Source: Bacteroidales bacterium GP1 (lineage in GTDB: Bacteria > Bacteroidota > Bacteroidia > Bacteroidales > Muribaculaceae). Taken from it: a DNA stretch of 47,874 nucleotides. The first letter of the stretch is position 1; every line of letters starts with the position of its first letter. Positions 1 to 9,233 of this stretch are shown here, piece after piece. The stretch covers positions 1-47,874 of the forward strand of contig DAAI01000038.1 in assembly GCA_001701105.1 (NCBI GenBank). Direction: 5' to 3'. A program made the position numbers and the translations under genes. The notes beneath the pieces were generated by a model. That model was given only the letters and a program-made list of their open reading frames with translations. It was not told the origin of the DNA and made no database searches.

Positions 1-24
1 GATTATTGAAACCTTGGCATTCAT
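1..24 (-). CDS. 5' end of a secreted-protein gene, cut by the window edge
   Basis: Only the first eight codons are inside the window (M-N-A-K-V-S-I-I). They nearly match the start of the minus-strand gene at 1940-2836 (M-K-A-K-V-L-I-I), and the match includes the bases just before the start codon (agaat-ATG in both). A consensus Bacteroidetes promoter lies correctly placed at 48-78. I therefore read this as the start of a paralogue of that gene, beginning with a signal peptide. Its product beyond the edge is unseen. Confidence 0.55.
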
Positions 25-47
25 ATTCTACAATATTTAATTTGACA

Positions 48-78
48 CAAAGGTAGCCCCAATATGTCAATTTGCAAA
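48..78 (-). promoter_or_regulatory. Bacteroidetes-type promoter of the left-edge gene
   Basis: On the minus strand TTTG (plus 75-78) is followed after exactly 19 nt by TACCTTTG (plus 48-55), matching the -33 TTTG / -7 TAnnTTTG pattern. Transcription would start near 40-43, about 17-20 nt before the start codon at 24. Confidence 0.7.
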
Positions 79-172
79 ATTTTAAATGTTAAAAAAAAGA
101 TAAATTTGTTTAATCCCATATCTTGTTATATAGATAAAATAGTTTTCATTATGAAACTAATTCTAATGTGTT

Positions 173-1732
173 ATGGATGATTCCACAATTATCAATGAAG
201 GTGCCAAAGGAAACGGTGCAGTTGGTCCCGTTCCCTCAAATCATGATTACTATCCGCCAAAAGAAGGAGCAATTCCTATAGTAGCTTACAATCCCGTGCC
301 GTGGAAAGAGCCTTCTTTGGCCTACACACCAACTGTAGAAGCATTTAATAAAATTATTGAATGTGGATTTAATGCCATAATGGTGCGTACCGGACACACC
401 ATTCCATCATGAGATGGTACGGATGGATTACTCGACGGCTCTTTGGCATGTATGGAGGGATTGGATCTTAAGGCTGCAGTAATTGCCAGCTCTTTTTGTG
501 CTGTCCCTTATCCTAAATTAGACAGTACATCCACAGCTCAAGAATTCTACACTTCCATGGTTTGGTTTATCAATACTTATAAATCCTATCCTCAAATATG
601 GGGCTGGATGTTATTAGATGAACCTAAGTACATTAACCTTTTCGGGTTTAATAATCCTGAAGATATTGAGCCCTTAAGAGGTGAACAGGATATAGCAGAA
701 TCTTTCGATGCGTATAATACACTATCTCCTTGTAAAATTTCATTCTTTAATCTGGCGTGTACGGTAGGTGCAGATGTAATCGGATCAGAAATAGTATCGG
801 ATCCCCAAAAGGATACAATACTGAAACAGTATTATGCATATTTATCGAAAATAAATAGTGCATACCGTCCGGCAATGTGGTCGTTCGACATCTATCCGGT
901 TAAGGAGAATCTTACCACCCAAGAGTTAGAGGTTCGTTCTGATTATTATGCATATCTTGAGGCTTTTAAGGCAATTGCCAATCTAAGTGCTCGGCCATTC
1001 TGGGCGTATATACTTAGTACACAACACAAAATCTATAATGATGATGGGAGTGCTGTATTAACCAGGTATCCTATGCCTACAGAGGGAACTCTGCGCTTTC
1101 AAGCTTTCACGGCCTTAGCTTATGGAGGACAAGGCATATTGTACTGGACCTACGGCCAGACATCCGATAAGTTGAATGACAATGAAACCAAAAAAGAAGC
1201 TTACTATTCCGCGCCTGTGAATAGGCAAAATCAAATCACCTCGATATGGTATGCCGCAAAGAATGTGAATCAGGAAATAAAAGACATGAATAATGTCTTC
1301 TTTGGTGCAAAATGTGTAAGCGTAGTCCATGTATATGATCCCACAACCATGGCTGCCATTAGTAATGGAGGAAGCCCGAGTGGTGTATTCGGCTGCACAA
1401 CGACCATGACTAAGGCTTTCCAGTGTTTGACACAAGTATCAGTGCCAAATAATGGTAAAGGGGTGATGATAAGTCATATGACTAAGAACAATGCTAAGTT
1501 CCTGGTTTTCGTTAGTCATGATCCCGTCAATAGCCAAATGGTTACTGCATCTATAAGTAACAGCTATAACTGGAACTTTTTTGAAGCGCCGGTATCACCT
1601 GAAGATCCAAGTCAGAATTATTCGGTACATGAAGTTAAGGAAGGTCTCAATCCTGGAACAGGAGTGGCTCAAGTCGTGACTTTCACGTTAGCGCCAGGAG
1701 GTTATCGCGTATTGTACTTCTCCCCAAAATAA
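173..1732 (+). pseudogene. Broken glycoside-hydrolase-like TIM-barrel gene (in-frame TGA)
   Basis: Two open segments in the same frame, 173-409 and 413-1732, are separated only by a TGA at 410-412. Joined, they give about 519 residues that read as one secreted (beta/alpha)8-type carbohydrate enzyme: a first strand with IPIVAYNP, a strand with WGWMLLDEP whose Glu is in the usual acid/base position after strand 4, and GQGILYWTYG late in the barrel, then a beta-rich C-terminus. A single TGG-to-TGA change would explain the stop. The signal peptide is also missing: an ATG at 151 (M-K-L-I-L) runs into a stop after nine codons in another frame, so the 5' end looks shifted or lost. A TAAATTTG box at 101-108 could be a remnant -7 element. 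The region is visibly more A/T rich than the rest of the window. The family is not identified beyond GH-like. Confidence 0.6.
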
Positions 1733-1751
1733 TAGTTTGGTAAAATAATAT

Positions 1752-1800
1752 AATCGAGTAGGTTGGAACTAAGAGGTTTCTATCCTACTCGATTTTTGTT
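1752..1800 (+). terminator. Rho-independent terminator after the GH-like gene
   Basis: A perfect 11-bp inverted repeat (aatcgagtagg at 1752-1762, cctactcgatt at 1784-1794) encloses a 21-nt loop and runs into a T-rich tract (gatttttgtt). It lies 19 nt after the stop codon. Confidence 0.8.
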
Positions 1801-1832
1801 TGGCTTAAATTATCTGATTGATATATTATGGG

Positions 1833-1872
1833 AAGAGGCCGGATCAACGAAATTTCATAGATACGGCCTCTT
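1833..1872 (-). terminator. Inverted repeat, possible terminator of the 1940-2836 gene
   Basis: A perfect 9-bp inverted repeat (AAGAGGCCG at 1833-1841, CGGCCTCTT at 1864-1872) with a 22-nt loop lies 67 nt past the stop of the minus-strand gene. There is no clear U-tract on either side, so terminator function is uncertain; it could also stabilise the 3' end of the transcript. Confidence 0.4.
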
Positions 1873-1939
1873 GAGAAGTCTTTAAACCGTTACGGATGTT
1901 CCTCGGTAGATGTCGGGATCAACTGTCTTCTTGGAGCTT

Positions 1940-2836
1940 TTATTTGATTGCGATTTTCTTGCCGTTGTGGATGTAGATACCCGGCGAAGTGGGTCGCTGA
2001 TTATATTTGCGTCCGTGGAGATCATAATAAACCGTGGATTCCGCATTTTCGCTATCCTTGATGTCGGTGATTCCGGATTCGGACTTCCGCAGGCGCACGT
2101 TGGCATAGATTCCCAGCCCTTTGCCCCCGTAATATTCTGTTGTCATTACGGGTTCATCATAAGATGAACGGCTAAAATAGCCTACACTTCTTCTCCATTC
2201 TGCATCAACCATAATGGTCAAACCTCTGTACCCCCATGTTGCGTTGTAATGAAAACGATCCGGGTCATTTTCCGTTGCCCAATATTCCTTATGATCTGAA
2301 TCCAATTTTTTTATTAATTTCAAAAAGGAATTGATCGACATGGAAATATGATCGTAAGAATGAAATGTATTGCCCCTTGCGAACGCATAATGTGTGAGTG
2401 AGGGGGTAAGATATGCTTCGTAGGATTTGTCTTCGAAAGTGAATCTCCCGGATAGCTGCCGGGCGTCAAAGATAATGCTGTCGCCCTTTATCGCCGCTTT
2501 CACCCATGCATCCGGCACGCTGATATTGTCAGAATCGTGTTGGGTAGATTTTGACTCGCTCGACCATTCCACCATATTGCGGAAATAGATGGTATCATTA
2601 TCGACTATGGCCTCTATTGTCCTTGTAGTATCCGCCGGAATTTCATCTAGGTTGTCAGGGTATCTGATATCTTCAAGGATTGAGTAGCTGAATTCCCAAG
2701 TTTCCACAGGAAGATTTGCCGGAGGAACGATAGAGCAGATCAAACTGTCTTTATGGATAGTCACATCCCGGTCGGCGCGACCGAACAACGCGGTAAGCGA
2801 TATAATTGAGATGATTATTAAAACCTTGGCCTTCAT
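1940..2836 (-). CDS. Secreted protein of unknown function with T9SS-like C-terminal tail
   Basis: This 298-aa protein starts with a clear signal peptide (M-K-A-K-V-L then a hydrophobic I/S/L stretch to about residue 18). The start at 2836 was chosen over an in-frame upstream ATG at 2908 because the promoter -7 box (2879-2886) lies between them. The body shows no domain I recognise. The last 30 residues (YDLHGRKY ... GIYIHNGKKIAIK) have the look of the short C-terminal region of T9SS-type secreted proteins: a YDLxGRK strand followed by GIYI-NGKK. It is probably the paralogue of the gene cut at the left edge. Function unknown; outer-surface or secreted location is inferred. Confidence 0.75.
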   Translation of the reverse strand: MKAKVLIIISIISLTALFGRADRDVTIHKDSLICSIVPPANLPVETWEFSYSILEDIRYPDNLDEIPADTTRTIEAIVDNDTIYFRNMVEWSSESKSTQHDSDNISVPDAWVKAAIKGDSIIFDARQLSGRFTFEDKSYEAYLTPSLTHYAFARGNTFHSYDHISMSINSFLKLIKKLDSDHKEYWATENDPDRFHYNATWGYRGLTIMVDAEWRRSVGYFSRSSYDEPVMTTEYYGGKGLGIYANVRLRKSESGITDIKDSENAESTVYYDLHGRKYNQRPTSPGIYIHNGKKIAIK

Positions 2837-2878
2837 ATTCTTGAAAACTATAAACGTTAGTGACAATAAATAACGCCA

Positions 2879-2909
2879 CAAATTTAAAAAAACATTTTGA
2901 TTTGGCAAA
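2879..2909 (-). promoter_or_regulatory. Bacteroidetes-type promoter of the 1940-2836 gene
   Basis: On the minus strand TTTG (plus 2906-2909) and TAAATTTG (plus 2879-2886) are separated by exactly 19 nt. The start codon at 2836 follows with a leader of about 37 nt. Confidence 0.7.
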
Positions 2910-2976
2910 TTTTTGTGCCAAAAAATAAGAAAAATTTTTAAAGAGTGGCAGAAATTGATACTCGGGCCTCAATCTC

Positions 2977-3009
2977 AATAAAAAAGGCCCTCTCCTCACG
3001 GAGCGGGCC
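2977..3009 (-). terminator. Rho-independent terminator of the pta-ackA-lgt operon
   Basis: On the minus strand GGCCC, a G-A mismatch, CTCC, a GTGA tetraloop, GGAG and GGGCC form a compact GC-rich hairpin followed by TTTTTTATT. It lies about 110 nt downstream of the lgt stop codon. The stretch 3010-3120 between them holds nothing else that I can support. Confidence 0.85.
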
Positions 3010-3120
3010 CCTCAGATCAACCTAATTATGAAAAACTATATATTGGATTACTGTATCTTTTCTATAACGATTGAATATGGGCTATAAGTATGAACCATCC
3101 TCGATCTTATCATTTCCGGA

Positions 3121-3993
3121 TCATTTTTTCTTATTTTTCTTCTCTTTCTTATCAGGTTCGGGTGGAAATTTGTTCGGGAAGTCAAATTTCACTTTTGGAT
3201 GGGTCATGGCCCAGATTATCAGGAATACTCCTATCAATATGAAGGGTATGCTCAAGGCTTGCCCCATGTTGAGGCCATATTTAGCAATCATGGCATATTC
3301 GGAACTTACCTGCACATTCTTCACATATTCAATAAAGAATCGCGGGAGGAAGATTCCAATGAAGAACACTCCCGTAATGAGCCAGGGACGCTCTTCGCAA
3401 TTCTTCTTCCAGTACATCCACATCAGCAGGATAAAGAGCAGGAAATAGCATCCGGCCTCATAGAGCTGCGTGGGATGCGCGGGCATAGTCTCGCCGTTGC
3501 GCACGAAGATAAATCCCCAGGGAAGATCGGTATAGGAGCCGTAAATCTCACTGTTGAATAGGTTTCCGAGGCGTATCAGCCCTCCCACAAGCGCTATTGG
3601 AATCACAATCTTGTCGAACACCCATGAGGCAGGCTTCTTGCTTACAATCCACGACCAGAGGAACAAGGCAATGATAATTGCAATCGTGCCTCCATGACTG
3701 GCGAGGCCTCCCTCCCAAATTTTCAGAATGTCGAGCGGATGCTTGGAATAGACGTCCCATTCGTAAAAGAATACATGGCCAAGGCGGGCGCCCACGAGGG
3801 TGGCCACCACAATGTAGATCAGCAGCGAGCCGAGCCAGCTTTCGGGCGCGCCCTCATGCTTGAACATTCTGGCCACGATCCAGTAACCGAGCGTGAACCC
3901 GATGGCAAACATCAGGCCATACCAGCGCGGCGCGATGGGACCCAGCGTGAAGATCACCGGGTTGGCATCCCATATTATCTGCATCAATGTCAT
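3121..3993 (-). CDS. lgt: Prolipoprotein diacylglyceryl transferase
   Basis: Lgt is the inner-membrane enzyme that moves a diacylglyceryl group from phosphatidylglycerol to the lipobox cysteine of prolipoproteins, the first step in lipoprotein maturation. The 290-aa protein has about seven hydrophobic segments. It shows the Lgt landmarks: GGLASHGG near residue 100 with the essential His, and the signature GGLIRLGNLFNSEIYG near residues 137-152 with its conserved Arg, Asn and Glu. The C-terminus is a long lysine-rich cytoplasmic tail ending in KKEKKNKKK. The first ATG (3993) is used; Met4 is an alternative. It is the last gene of the minus-strand pta-ackA-lgt run, 25 nt after ackA. Confidence 0.95.
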   Translation of the reverse strand: MTLMQIIWDANPVIFTLGPIAPRWYGLMFAIGFTLGYWIVARMFKHEGAPESWLGSLLIYIVVATLVGARLGHVFFYEWDVYSKHPLDILKIWEGGLASHGGTIAIIIALFLWSWIVSKKPASWVFDKIVIPIALVGGLIRLGNLFNSEIYGSYTDLPWGFIFVRNGETMPAHPTQLYEAGCYFLLFILLMWMYWKKNCEERPWLITGVFFIGIFLPRFFIEYVKNVQVSSEYAMIAKYGLNMGQALSIPFILIGVFLIIWAMTHPKVKFDFPNKFPPEPDKKEKKNKKK

Positions 3994-4018
3994 TCTGCGG
4001 AAGGGTTGGTGCGGGGGG

Positions 4019-5212
4019 TTATTTTACAAGGGCAGCGGTGTCTTCGGCAATCATCATTTCCTCATCCGTCGGAATCACCACAACCTTTACTTTTGAATCA
4101 GCTCCCGAAATCACGATCTCTTCGCCACGCACTTTGTTGGCTTCAGGATTGAAAGTGACTCCAAGATAGGTGAGATGACGGCACAGGTTCTCGCGGGTAG
4201 AAGTCTGATTCTCTCCCACGCCGCCGGTGAATACGATGATGTCGACGCCATTTAGCACGGCCGCGTAGGCTCCTATATATTTCAGGATGCGGTATTCGTA
4301 CATGTCCATGGCGAGCTTTGCGCGCTCGTTTCCGGCTTCGATACCGGCCTCGATATCGCGCATATCATTTGATATTCCGGAAATGCCGAGCACTCCACTC
4401 TCCTTATTGATAATCTTCTGAAGCTCTTCGGCACCGATGCCACGGCGCTCCATGAGATAGACGAGGGCGCCGGGATCCACATCGCCCACGCGTGTGCCCA
4501 TCATCAGGCCTTCGGTGGGAGTAAGGCCCATCGACGTATCGATGCTCTTGCCATCCTTGATGGCCGTGATCGAGCCGCCGTTGCCGATATGGCAGGTGAT
4601 GATTTTCTGGCTTTCATATGGCACGCCTAAAAATTCGCATACTCTGCGGGATACATAACGATGGCTCGTGCCGTGGAAGCCGTACCGGCGGATGCCGTAT
4701 TTCTCATAATCTTCATAGGGAAGGGCATACATATAGGCTTTTGCCGGCATTGTCTGATGGAAAGCTGTATCGAATACCGCTACCTGCTTTACATCGGGAA
4801 GCAAGGCTTCCACGGCCTCTATACCCGTAATATTGGCCGGGTTGTGAAGCGGAGCCACGGGATAGCATTCCTTCACCTTCTCGATCACCTCCGGAGTGAT
4901 GATGACCGATTTGTTGAAATACTCCATGCCATGCACCACGCGATGTCCTACTGCGCCTATTTCCGAAACATCCTTTATCACCCCTTTCTCCGGGTCGGTA
5001 AGCACCTTGAACACCTGGCGTATCGCCTCCTTATGATCTGGCATCGATACGGTAACGGTCTCTTTCTTGCCGTCGGGTAGTTTGAATTTAAGGAAAGAAT
5101 CGGGGAGACCAATCTTTTCAACGCCTCCTTCCGCGAGCACTGTCTTATTGTCGCTTTCTATGAGCTTGTACTTAACGGAGCTCGATCCGTTGTTAAGGAC
5201 CAGAATTTTCAT
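4019..5212 (-). CDS. ackA: Acetate kinase
   Basis: AckA interconverts acetyl phosphate + ADP and acetate + ATP, the ATP-yielding step of acetate fermentation. The 397-aa length is typical. The N-terminus carries the ASKHA signature (MKILVLNNGSSSVKYKLI), followed by GHRVVHG with the substrate-contacting His/Arg, the FDTAFHQTMP motif with catalytic Asp, RRYGFHGTSHRYV, a glycine-rich HIGNGGSITAIKDGKSIDTSMG phosphate-binding region and FTGGVGEN near residue 325. It is preceded by pta with a 12-nt gap, the usual pairing for these two enzymes. Confidence 0.97.
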   Translation of the reverse strand: MKILVLNNGSSSVKYKLIESDNKTVLAEGGVEKIGLPDSFLKFKLPDGKKETVTVSMPDHKEAIRQVFKVLTDPEKGVIKDVSEIGAVGHRVVHGMEYFNKSVIITPEVIEKVKECYPVAPLHNPANITGIEAVEALLPDVKQVAVFDTAFHQTMPAKAYMYALPYEDYEKYGIRRYGFHGTSHRYVSRRVCEFLGVPYESQKIITCHIGNGGSITAIKDGKSIDTSMGLTPTEGLMMGTRVGDVDPGALVYLMERRGIGAEELQKIINKESGVLGISGISNDMRDIEAGIEAGNERAKLAMDMYEYRILKYIGAYAAVLNGVDIIVFTGGVGENQTSTRENLCRHLTYLGVTFNPEANKVRGEEIVISGADSKVKVVVIPTDEEMMIAEDTAALVK

Positions 5213-5224
5213 TTGGCTTCTTGA

Positions 5225-6229
5225 TTATGCGTTGATGGCCTGATTGCAGGTCACGATAATGGTGTTGACAATGTCGTCGACGGTAGCACCGCGGCTAAGG
5301 TCGTTGACGGGAGCTGCGAGCCCCTGCAGAATAGGGCCGACGGCGCCGGCGCCGGCAAGCCGCTGCACGAGCTTATAAGCAATATTGCCCGTTTCAAGCG
5401 ACGGGAATATGAGCGTATTGGCATATCCGGCCACCGGGCTGCCCGGAGCTTTCATAGCGCCTACTTTCGGCACTATGGCTGCATCGCTCTGTAATTCTCC
5501 GTCGATGAGAAGCATGGGATCTTTTTCCTTTACAAGTTTCGTGGCCTCGATCACCTTGTCGACGCGTTCATGCGACGCGCTCCCCTTTGTGGAGAATGAG
5601 CACATAGCTACCCGCGGTTCGAGTCCTGCGATATAGCGGGTGGTCTTGGCTGTCTCTATGGCGATCTCGGCGAGTTCGGTAGCTGTCGGATCGGGCACTA
5701 CTGCGCAATCGGCAAATACGAGCATACCCTCGTCGCCGAAAGGACAATCTTTAGGGAGAAGCATGATGAAGGCACCGCTCACTACGGAGATACCGGGTTT
5801 TGTCTTGAGCACCTGAAAAGCAGCGCGGAGCACATGGCTCGTGGGGCTTAAAGCACCGGCCACCATTGCATCCGCCTCCTTGGCCTTGATCATAAGGCAT
5901 CCGAGATATAGGGGATTTGCGGCCTGCTTGCGGGCTTCCTCAAGAGTCATCCCTTTTTTCTTGCGCAATTCGGCAAGCAAAAGGGCATAAGGCTCTACGA
6001 CTGCTGCATCAGCCGGATCAATGAAATCGGCCTTGATGATATGTTTGAAGCCGAGAGAATCGGCTTTGTTGCTTATTTCTTCACGATTACCCACGAGCGT
6101 GACGCGGGCGATCCCTTTTGCCAACACTCGGTCGGCGGCTTCCAGGGTGCGCGGTTCGAGCGACTCCGGTAATACCAGACGCTGAGGATTTTCCTGAGCT
6201 TGCTTTGTAAGTCTTTCGAATAGTGTCAT
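5225..6229 (-). CDS. pta: Phosphate acetyltransferase
   Basis: Pta converts acetyl-CoA + phosphate to acetyl phosphate + CoA, feeding AckA. The 334-aa protein is a short class I Pta without the P-loop/DRTGG extension: it begins M-T-L-F-E-R-L-T-K and contains LVLPESLEPRTLEAADRVL, the SPTSHVLRAAFQ block, and a C-terminal Pta core with SRGATVDDIVNT. The reading frame is open up to an ATG at 6370, but that lies upstream of the promoter -7 box (6348-6355), so the start was placed at 6229; the adjacent ATG at 6232 is equally possible. It is the first gene of pta-ackA-lgt. Confidence 0.95.
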   Translation of the reverse strand: MTLFERLTKQAQENPQRLVLPESLEPRTLEAADRVLAKGIARVTLVGNREEISNKADSLGFKHIIKADFIDPADAAVVEPYALLLAELRKKKGMTLEEARKQAANPLYLGCLMIKAKEADAMVAGALSPTSHVLRAAFQVLKTKPGISVVSGAFIMLLPKDCPFGDEGMLVFADCAVVPDPTATELAEIAIETAKTTRYIAGLEPRVAMCSFSTKGSASHERVDKVIEATKLVKEKDPMLLIDGELQSDAAIVPKVGAMKAPGSPVAGYANTLIFPSLETGNIAYKLVQRLAGAGAVGPILQGLAAPVNDLSRGATVDDIVNTIIVTCNQAINA

Positions 6230-6347
6230 CATTATTAGATTTTGGCCGGCGTCACGCGGGTGTGGGGAGAAAATCCCACAGCCCGGTATCGGGTTGCAGA
6301 ATCTTTTCATCCATGCAGCAGGGTCGCCACGGCGAGTTTTTATAGGG

Positions 6348-6378
6348 CAAAAATACAAAAATTTTTCCATGTCACCAA
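6348..6378 (-). promoter_or_regulatory. Promoter of the pta-ackA-lgt operon
   Basis: On the minus strand TTGG (plus 6375-6378) is followed after 19 nt by TATTTTTG (plus 6348-6355), a match to TAnnTTTG. Transcription would start near 6341, giving a leader of roughly 110 nt before the chosen pta start. This placement is what rules out the longer pta reading. Confidence 0.65.
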
Positions 6379-6496
6379 TTTTGAGTAATTTTACAACCGA
6401 AAAATTTGGATTTCGGCGTGTCTTTCCATCAAAAACACCCTCTTAATCCTTGAGTTTTCCGATTTGCCGGCGAGTAAAGATGCCGGCCATAGAGAA

Positions 6497-8470
6497 ATGC
6501 GCCTTTACCGGTTTATACTGAAATCGTTCCTGCCGATGTTTGCGATGACTTTTTTCATCGTGCTCTTCATCGTGCTCATGCAGTTTCTCTGGAAATATAT
6601 GGACGACCTCATTGGGAAGGGGTTGGAAATAAGTGTATTGGGAGAGTTGTTTTTCTATGCCGCGCTGTCGATGGTGCCAATGGCTCTGCCTCTCGCGATC
6701 CTTCTGGCGTCATTGATGACTTTCGGCAATCTGGGAGAGAAATCGGAACTTACAGCCATAAAAGCCTCCGGCGTGTCGTTGTTGAGGACTATGAGTCCGC
6801 TTATAGTGGTAGTTTCGCTGATTTCTGTCGGAGCTTTTTTCTTCCAGAACGATGTGCTGCCGCGCACGCAGGTAAAGATGTGGACCCTCCTTTTCTCCGC
6901 CAAGCAAAAGAGCCCGGAGCTTGAGATTCCGGAAGGCTCGTTCTATGGCCAGATTCCCGGTTACAATATATATGTAAAGGAGAAGGACCGCGAGACGGGG
7001 ATGCTCTACGGCGTGATGATATATGATGTGAGCCACGGCGACAACTCCACGATCCTCCTTGCCGATACAGCCCGGCTCGCCTTCACTCCCGACATGAAGT
7101 ATCTTTATCTCTACCTGAAGCGAGGTGAGCAATTCGAGAATCTGAGGGAGCAGGCCCTGAACGCGCAGAATATCCCCTTCCGGCGGGAAAAATTTCTTGA
7201 CAAGGAATTGCTTCTGCCTTTTGATGCGAATTTCAACCGCCTCGATGAAGGAGGAATGCGCAATCAATATGTGGGTAAGAATATCAAGGAATTACGCGCC
7301 GGCATTGATTCGCTGACCCATATTGTCGATAGTCTGGGAGTAAAGTCGCAGCAGGATTTTCCGAAGCGGATACTTCCCACCCTCTCTCCTGATAAGATTG
7401 ACCCGGTGGCGGCGGAGCTTAACGGATTCGCATCGCAAACCAATGCCCCGGCGCCTAAGACCCCGGCCGATGTGAAGGCATTGAATCTTGATTCGTTGCT
7501 TCTCTCGCTCCCCGACGGGCAGCTTGAAAGAGTCCTGACAGCGGCCGACCGCGCACGGAAAATGCGTCACGACGAATTGGAATTCCGTTCCGTGCAGATT
7601 CAAGATGAGAAGGTAAGGATCCGGCGTCATAGCATAGAGCTGATAAGAAAATACACATACTCTCTGGCCTGCCTTGTATTCTTGTTTATCGGCGCTCCAT
7701 TGGGGGCTATTATCCGGAAGGGTGGCCTCGGCACGCCGATGGTTATCTCGGTATTGCTGTTCCTTGTCTACTATATATTCGACAATACGGGATTCAAGAT
7801 GGCCCGGGAGGGGATGGTGAGTCCGTGGGTCGGAATATGGCTTTCCACATTCGTGCTGCTGCCACTTGGGATTTTCGTTACTTGGAAGGCTATGAACGAT
7901 TCTTCCGTATTCAATCCGGATCTGTACAAGGAATGGTTCCGCCATCGGTTTGGAATCCCTATTACCCGACAGATTACGAAGAAAGAGGTTATCATCAACG
8001 ACATCGATACCCCTCTTGCCCTTCAGATGGAATCCGGATTGCAACGCATCGCCGACACATGGCTGCGGCGTTACGGCAAAATCAGAGGCTACCGGACCTA
8101 CTGGCTCGATCCTATGCGACGCCGGCCGGTGGAGAAGATTGGCCGTCTGGCCGACAATATGGTGGAATATTTGTCGGATTCGAGAGACCTTCATATAATT
8201 TCCTTGCTCAACAAGATTCCGGTGGTGACATGGCTGTGGATCTACGCGCCATTCCGAGGCGTAAAAATCCGTAAAGTCTTCTTCTGGTTCCCGGTGATAG
8301 GGTTTCCGGTCTATCTTCTTTCTATCCCTTATACTCGCAGATTAAGAAGCGCGATGGAAAGAATTTCAGCGGTTACGGCGTTATTAATACAAAGGACATC
8401 GGACGAGAATCTCAATTCAGACGCCGACTCCGATATGGAAGCAACGGAAGAAATAATCATTGAAGAATAG
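6497..8470 (+). CDS. LptF/LptG-family LPS export permease
   Basis: This 657-aa inner-membrane protein belongs to the LptF/LptG family, the transmembrane part of the ABC transporter that extracts lipopolysaccharide and passes it to the periplasmic bridge. Three N-terminal membrane segments (about residues 8-30, 45-75, 90-115) include the family-typical stretch LASLMTFGNLGEKSELTAIKASGVS. A large periplasmic domain follows, then C-terminal membrane segments near residues 385-480 (RKGGLGTPMVISVLLFLVYYIF). The last 150 residues form a cytoplasmic extension common in Bacteroidetes members. The start at 6497 (M-R-L-Y-R-F) is preferred to a TTG at 6464. LptF and LptG cannot be told apart by eye. It lies directly ahead of sufC with a 13-nt gap. 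Confidence 0.88.
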   Translation: MRLYRFILKSFLPMFAMTFFIVLFIVLMQFLWKYMDDLIGKGLEISVLGELFFYAALSMVPMALPLAILLASLMTFGNLGEKSELTAIKASGVSLLRTMSPLIVVVSLISVGAFFFQNDVLPRTQVKMWTLLFSAKQKSPELEIPEGSFYGQIPGYNIYVKEKDRETGMLYGVMIYDVSHGDNSTILLADTARLAFTPDMKYLYLYLKRGEQFENLREQALNAQNIPFRREKFLDKELLLPFDANFNRLDEGGMRNQYVGKNIKELRAGIDSLTHIVDSLGVKSQQDFPKRILPTLSPDKIDPVAAELNGFASQTNAPAPKTPADVKALNLDSLLLSLPDGQLERVLTAADRARKMRHDELEFRSVQIQDEKVRIRRHSIELIRKYTYSLACLVFLFIGAPLGAIIRKGGLGTPMVISVLLFLVYYIFDNTGFKMAREGMVSPWVGIWLSTFVLLPLGIFVTWKAMNDSSVFNPDLYKEWFRHRFGIPITRQITKKEVIINDIDTPLALQMESGLQRIADTWLRRYGKIRGYRTYWLDPMRRRPVEKIGRLADNMVEYLSDSRDLHIISLLNKIPVVTWLWIYAPFRGVKIRKVFFWFPVIGFPVYLLSIPYTRRLRSAMERISAVTALLIQRTSDENLNSDADSDMEATEEIIIEE

Positions 8471-8483
8471 AACATATAGATAT

Positions 8484-9230
8484 ATGCTGAGTATAAAAAA
8501 TCTTCATGCCGAAATAAATGGACGCGAGATTCTTCGCGGTATCAATCTTGAAATCAACCCCGGAGAGGTGCATGCCATCATGGGTCCCAACGGCTCGGGC
8601 AAGTCAACCCTGTCGATGGTGCTTGCCGGGAATCCGGCGTATAAAGTCACGTCGGGGAGCGTAACGCTCGACGGCAAGGATTTGCTTGCCATGCCTCCGG
8701 AAGTAAGGAGCCACGAGGGGCTGTTTCTCGGATTCCAGTATCCGGTGGAGATTCCGGGCGTATCGATGGTGAATTTCATGCGGGCCGCTGTAAATGCAAA
8801 ACGCGAATATTTCAATGAGTCGCCGATGAGCGCGAGCGATTTCCTTAAGATGATGCGTGAGAAGCGCGCGGTGGTCGACCTCGACAATCGTCTTGCCTCG
8901 CGCTCCGTGAACGAAGGATTCTCCGGTGGAGAGAAAAAGCGAAATGAGATCTTTCAGATGGCCGTGCTCGAGCCTCGCATATCAATTCTTGACGAGACCG
9001 ACTCCGGCCTCGACATTGATGCACTCAGGATCGTGGCAGAGGGTGTCAACAAGCTGAAGACTGATAGCAACTCCACAATCGTGATTACCCATTATCAGCG
9101 TTTGCTCGATTATATCCGACCCGATTTTGTGCATATTCTTTATAAAGGTGAGATAGTGATGACCGGAGGGCCTGCCCTGGCTCTGGAGTTGGAGGAACGT
9201 GGTTACGACTGGATTAAAGAGCAGCATTAA
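8484..9230 (+). CDS. sufC: Fe-S cluster assembly ATPase SufC
   Basis: SufC is the ABC-type ATPase of the SufBCD scaffold that assembles Fe-S clusters in the cytoplasm. The 248-aa protein has Walker A (GPNGSGKST, residues 36-44), the SufC signature FSGGEKKRNEI, and Walker B with ILDETDSGLDID, where SufC has Asp/Glu spacing distinct from transporter ATPases. The start at 8484 (M-L-S-I-K-N-L) was chosen; the upstream TTG at 8460 lies inside the preceding gene. Only 3 nt separate it from sufD. The usual partner sufB is not adjacent. Confidence 0.96.
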   Translation: MLSIKNLHAEINGREILRGINLEINPGEVHAIMGPNGSGKSTLSMVLAGNPAYKVTSGSVTLDGKDLLAMPPEVRSHEGLFLGFQYPVEIPGVSMVNFMRAAVNAKREYFNESPMSASDFLKMMREKRAVVDLDNRLASRSVNEGFSGGEKKRNEIFQMAVLEPRISILDETDSGLDIDALRIVAEGVNKLKTDSNSTIVITHYQRLLDYIRPDFVHILYKGEIVMTGGPALALELEERGYDWIKEQH

Positions 9231-9233
9231 GCC

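Noticed and set aside
410..412. In-frame TGA of the GH-like gene as a recoded codon (selenocysteine or Trp)
   Set aside because: No recoding element or selenoprotein context is visible, other genes in the window use TGA as a normal stop, and the signal peptide is also missing, so decay is simpler.
1115..1435. Minus-strand open frame inside the GH-like gene
   Set aside because: It lies wholly antisense to the gene, has no promoter and no recognisable protein features.
6230..6370. Pta with a 47-residue N-terminal extension starting at 6370
   Set aside because: The promoter -7 box lies at 6348-6355, downstream of that ATG, and the extra residues have no family counterpart.
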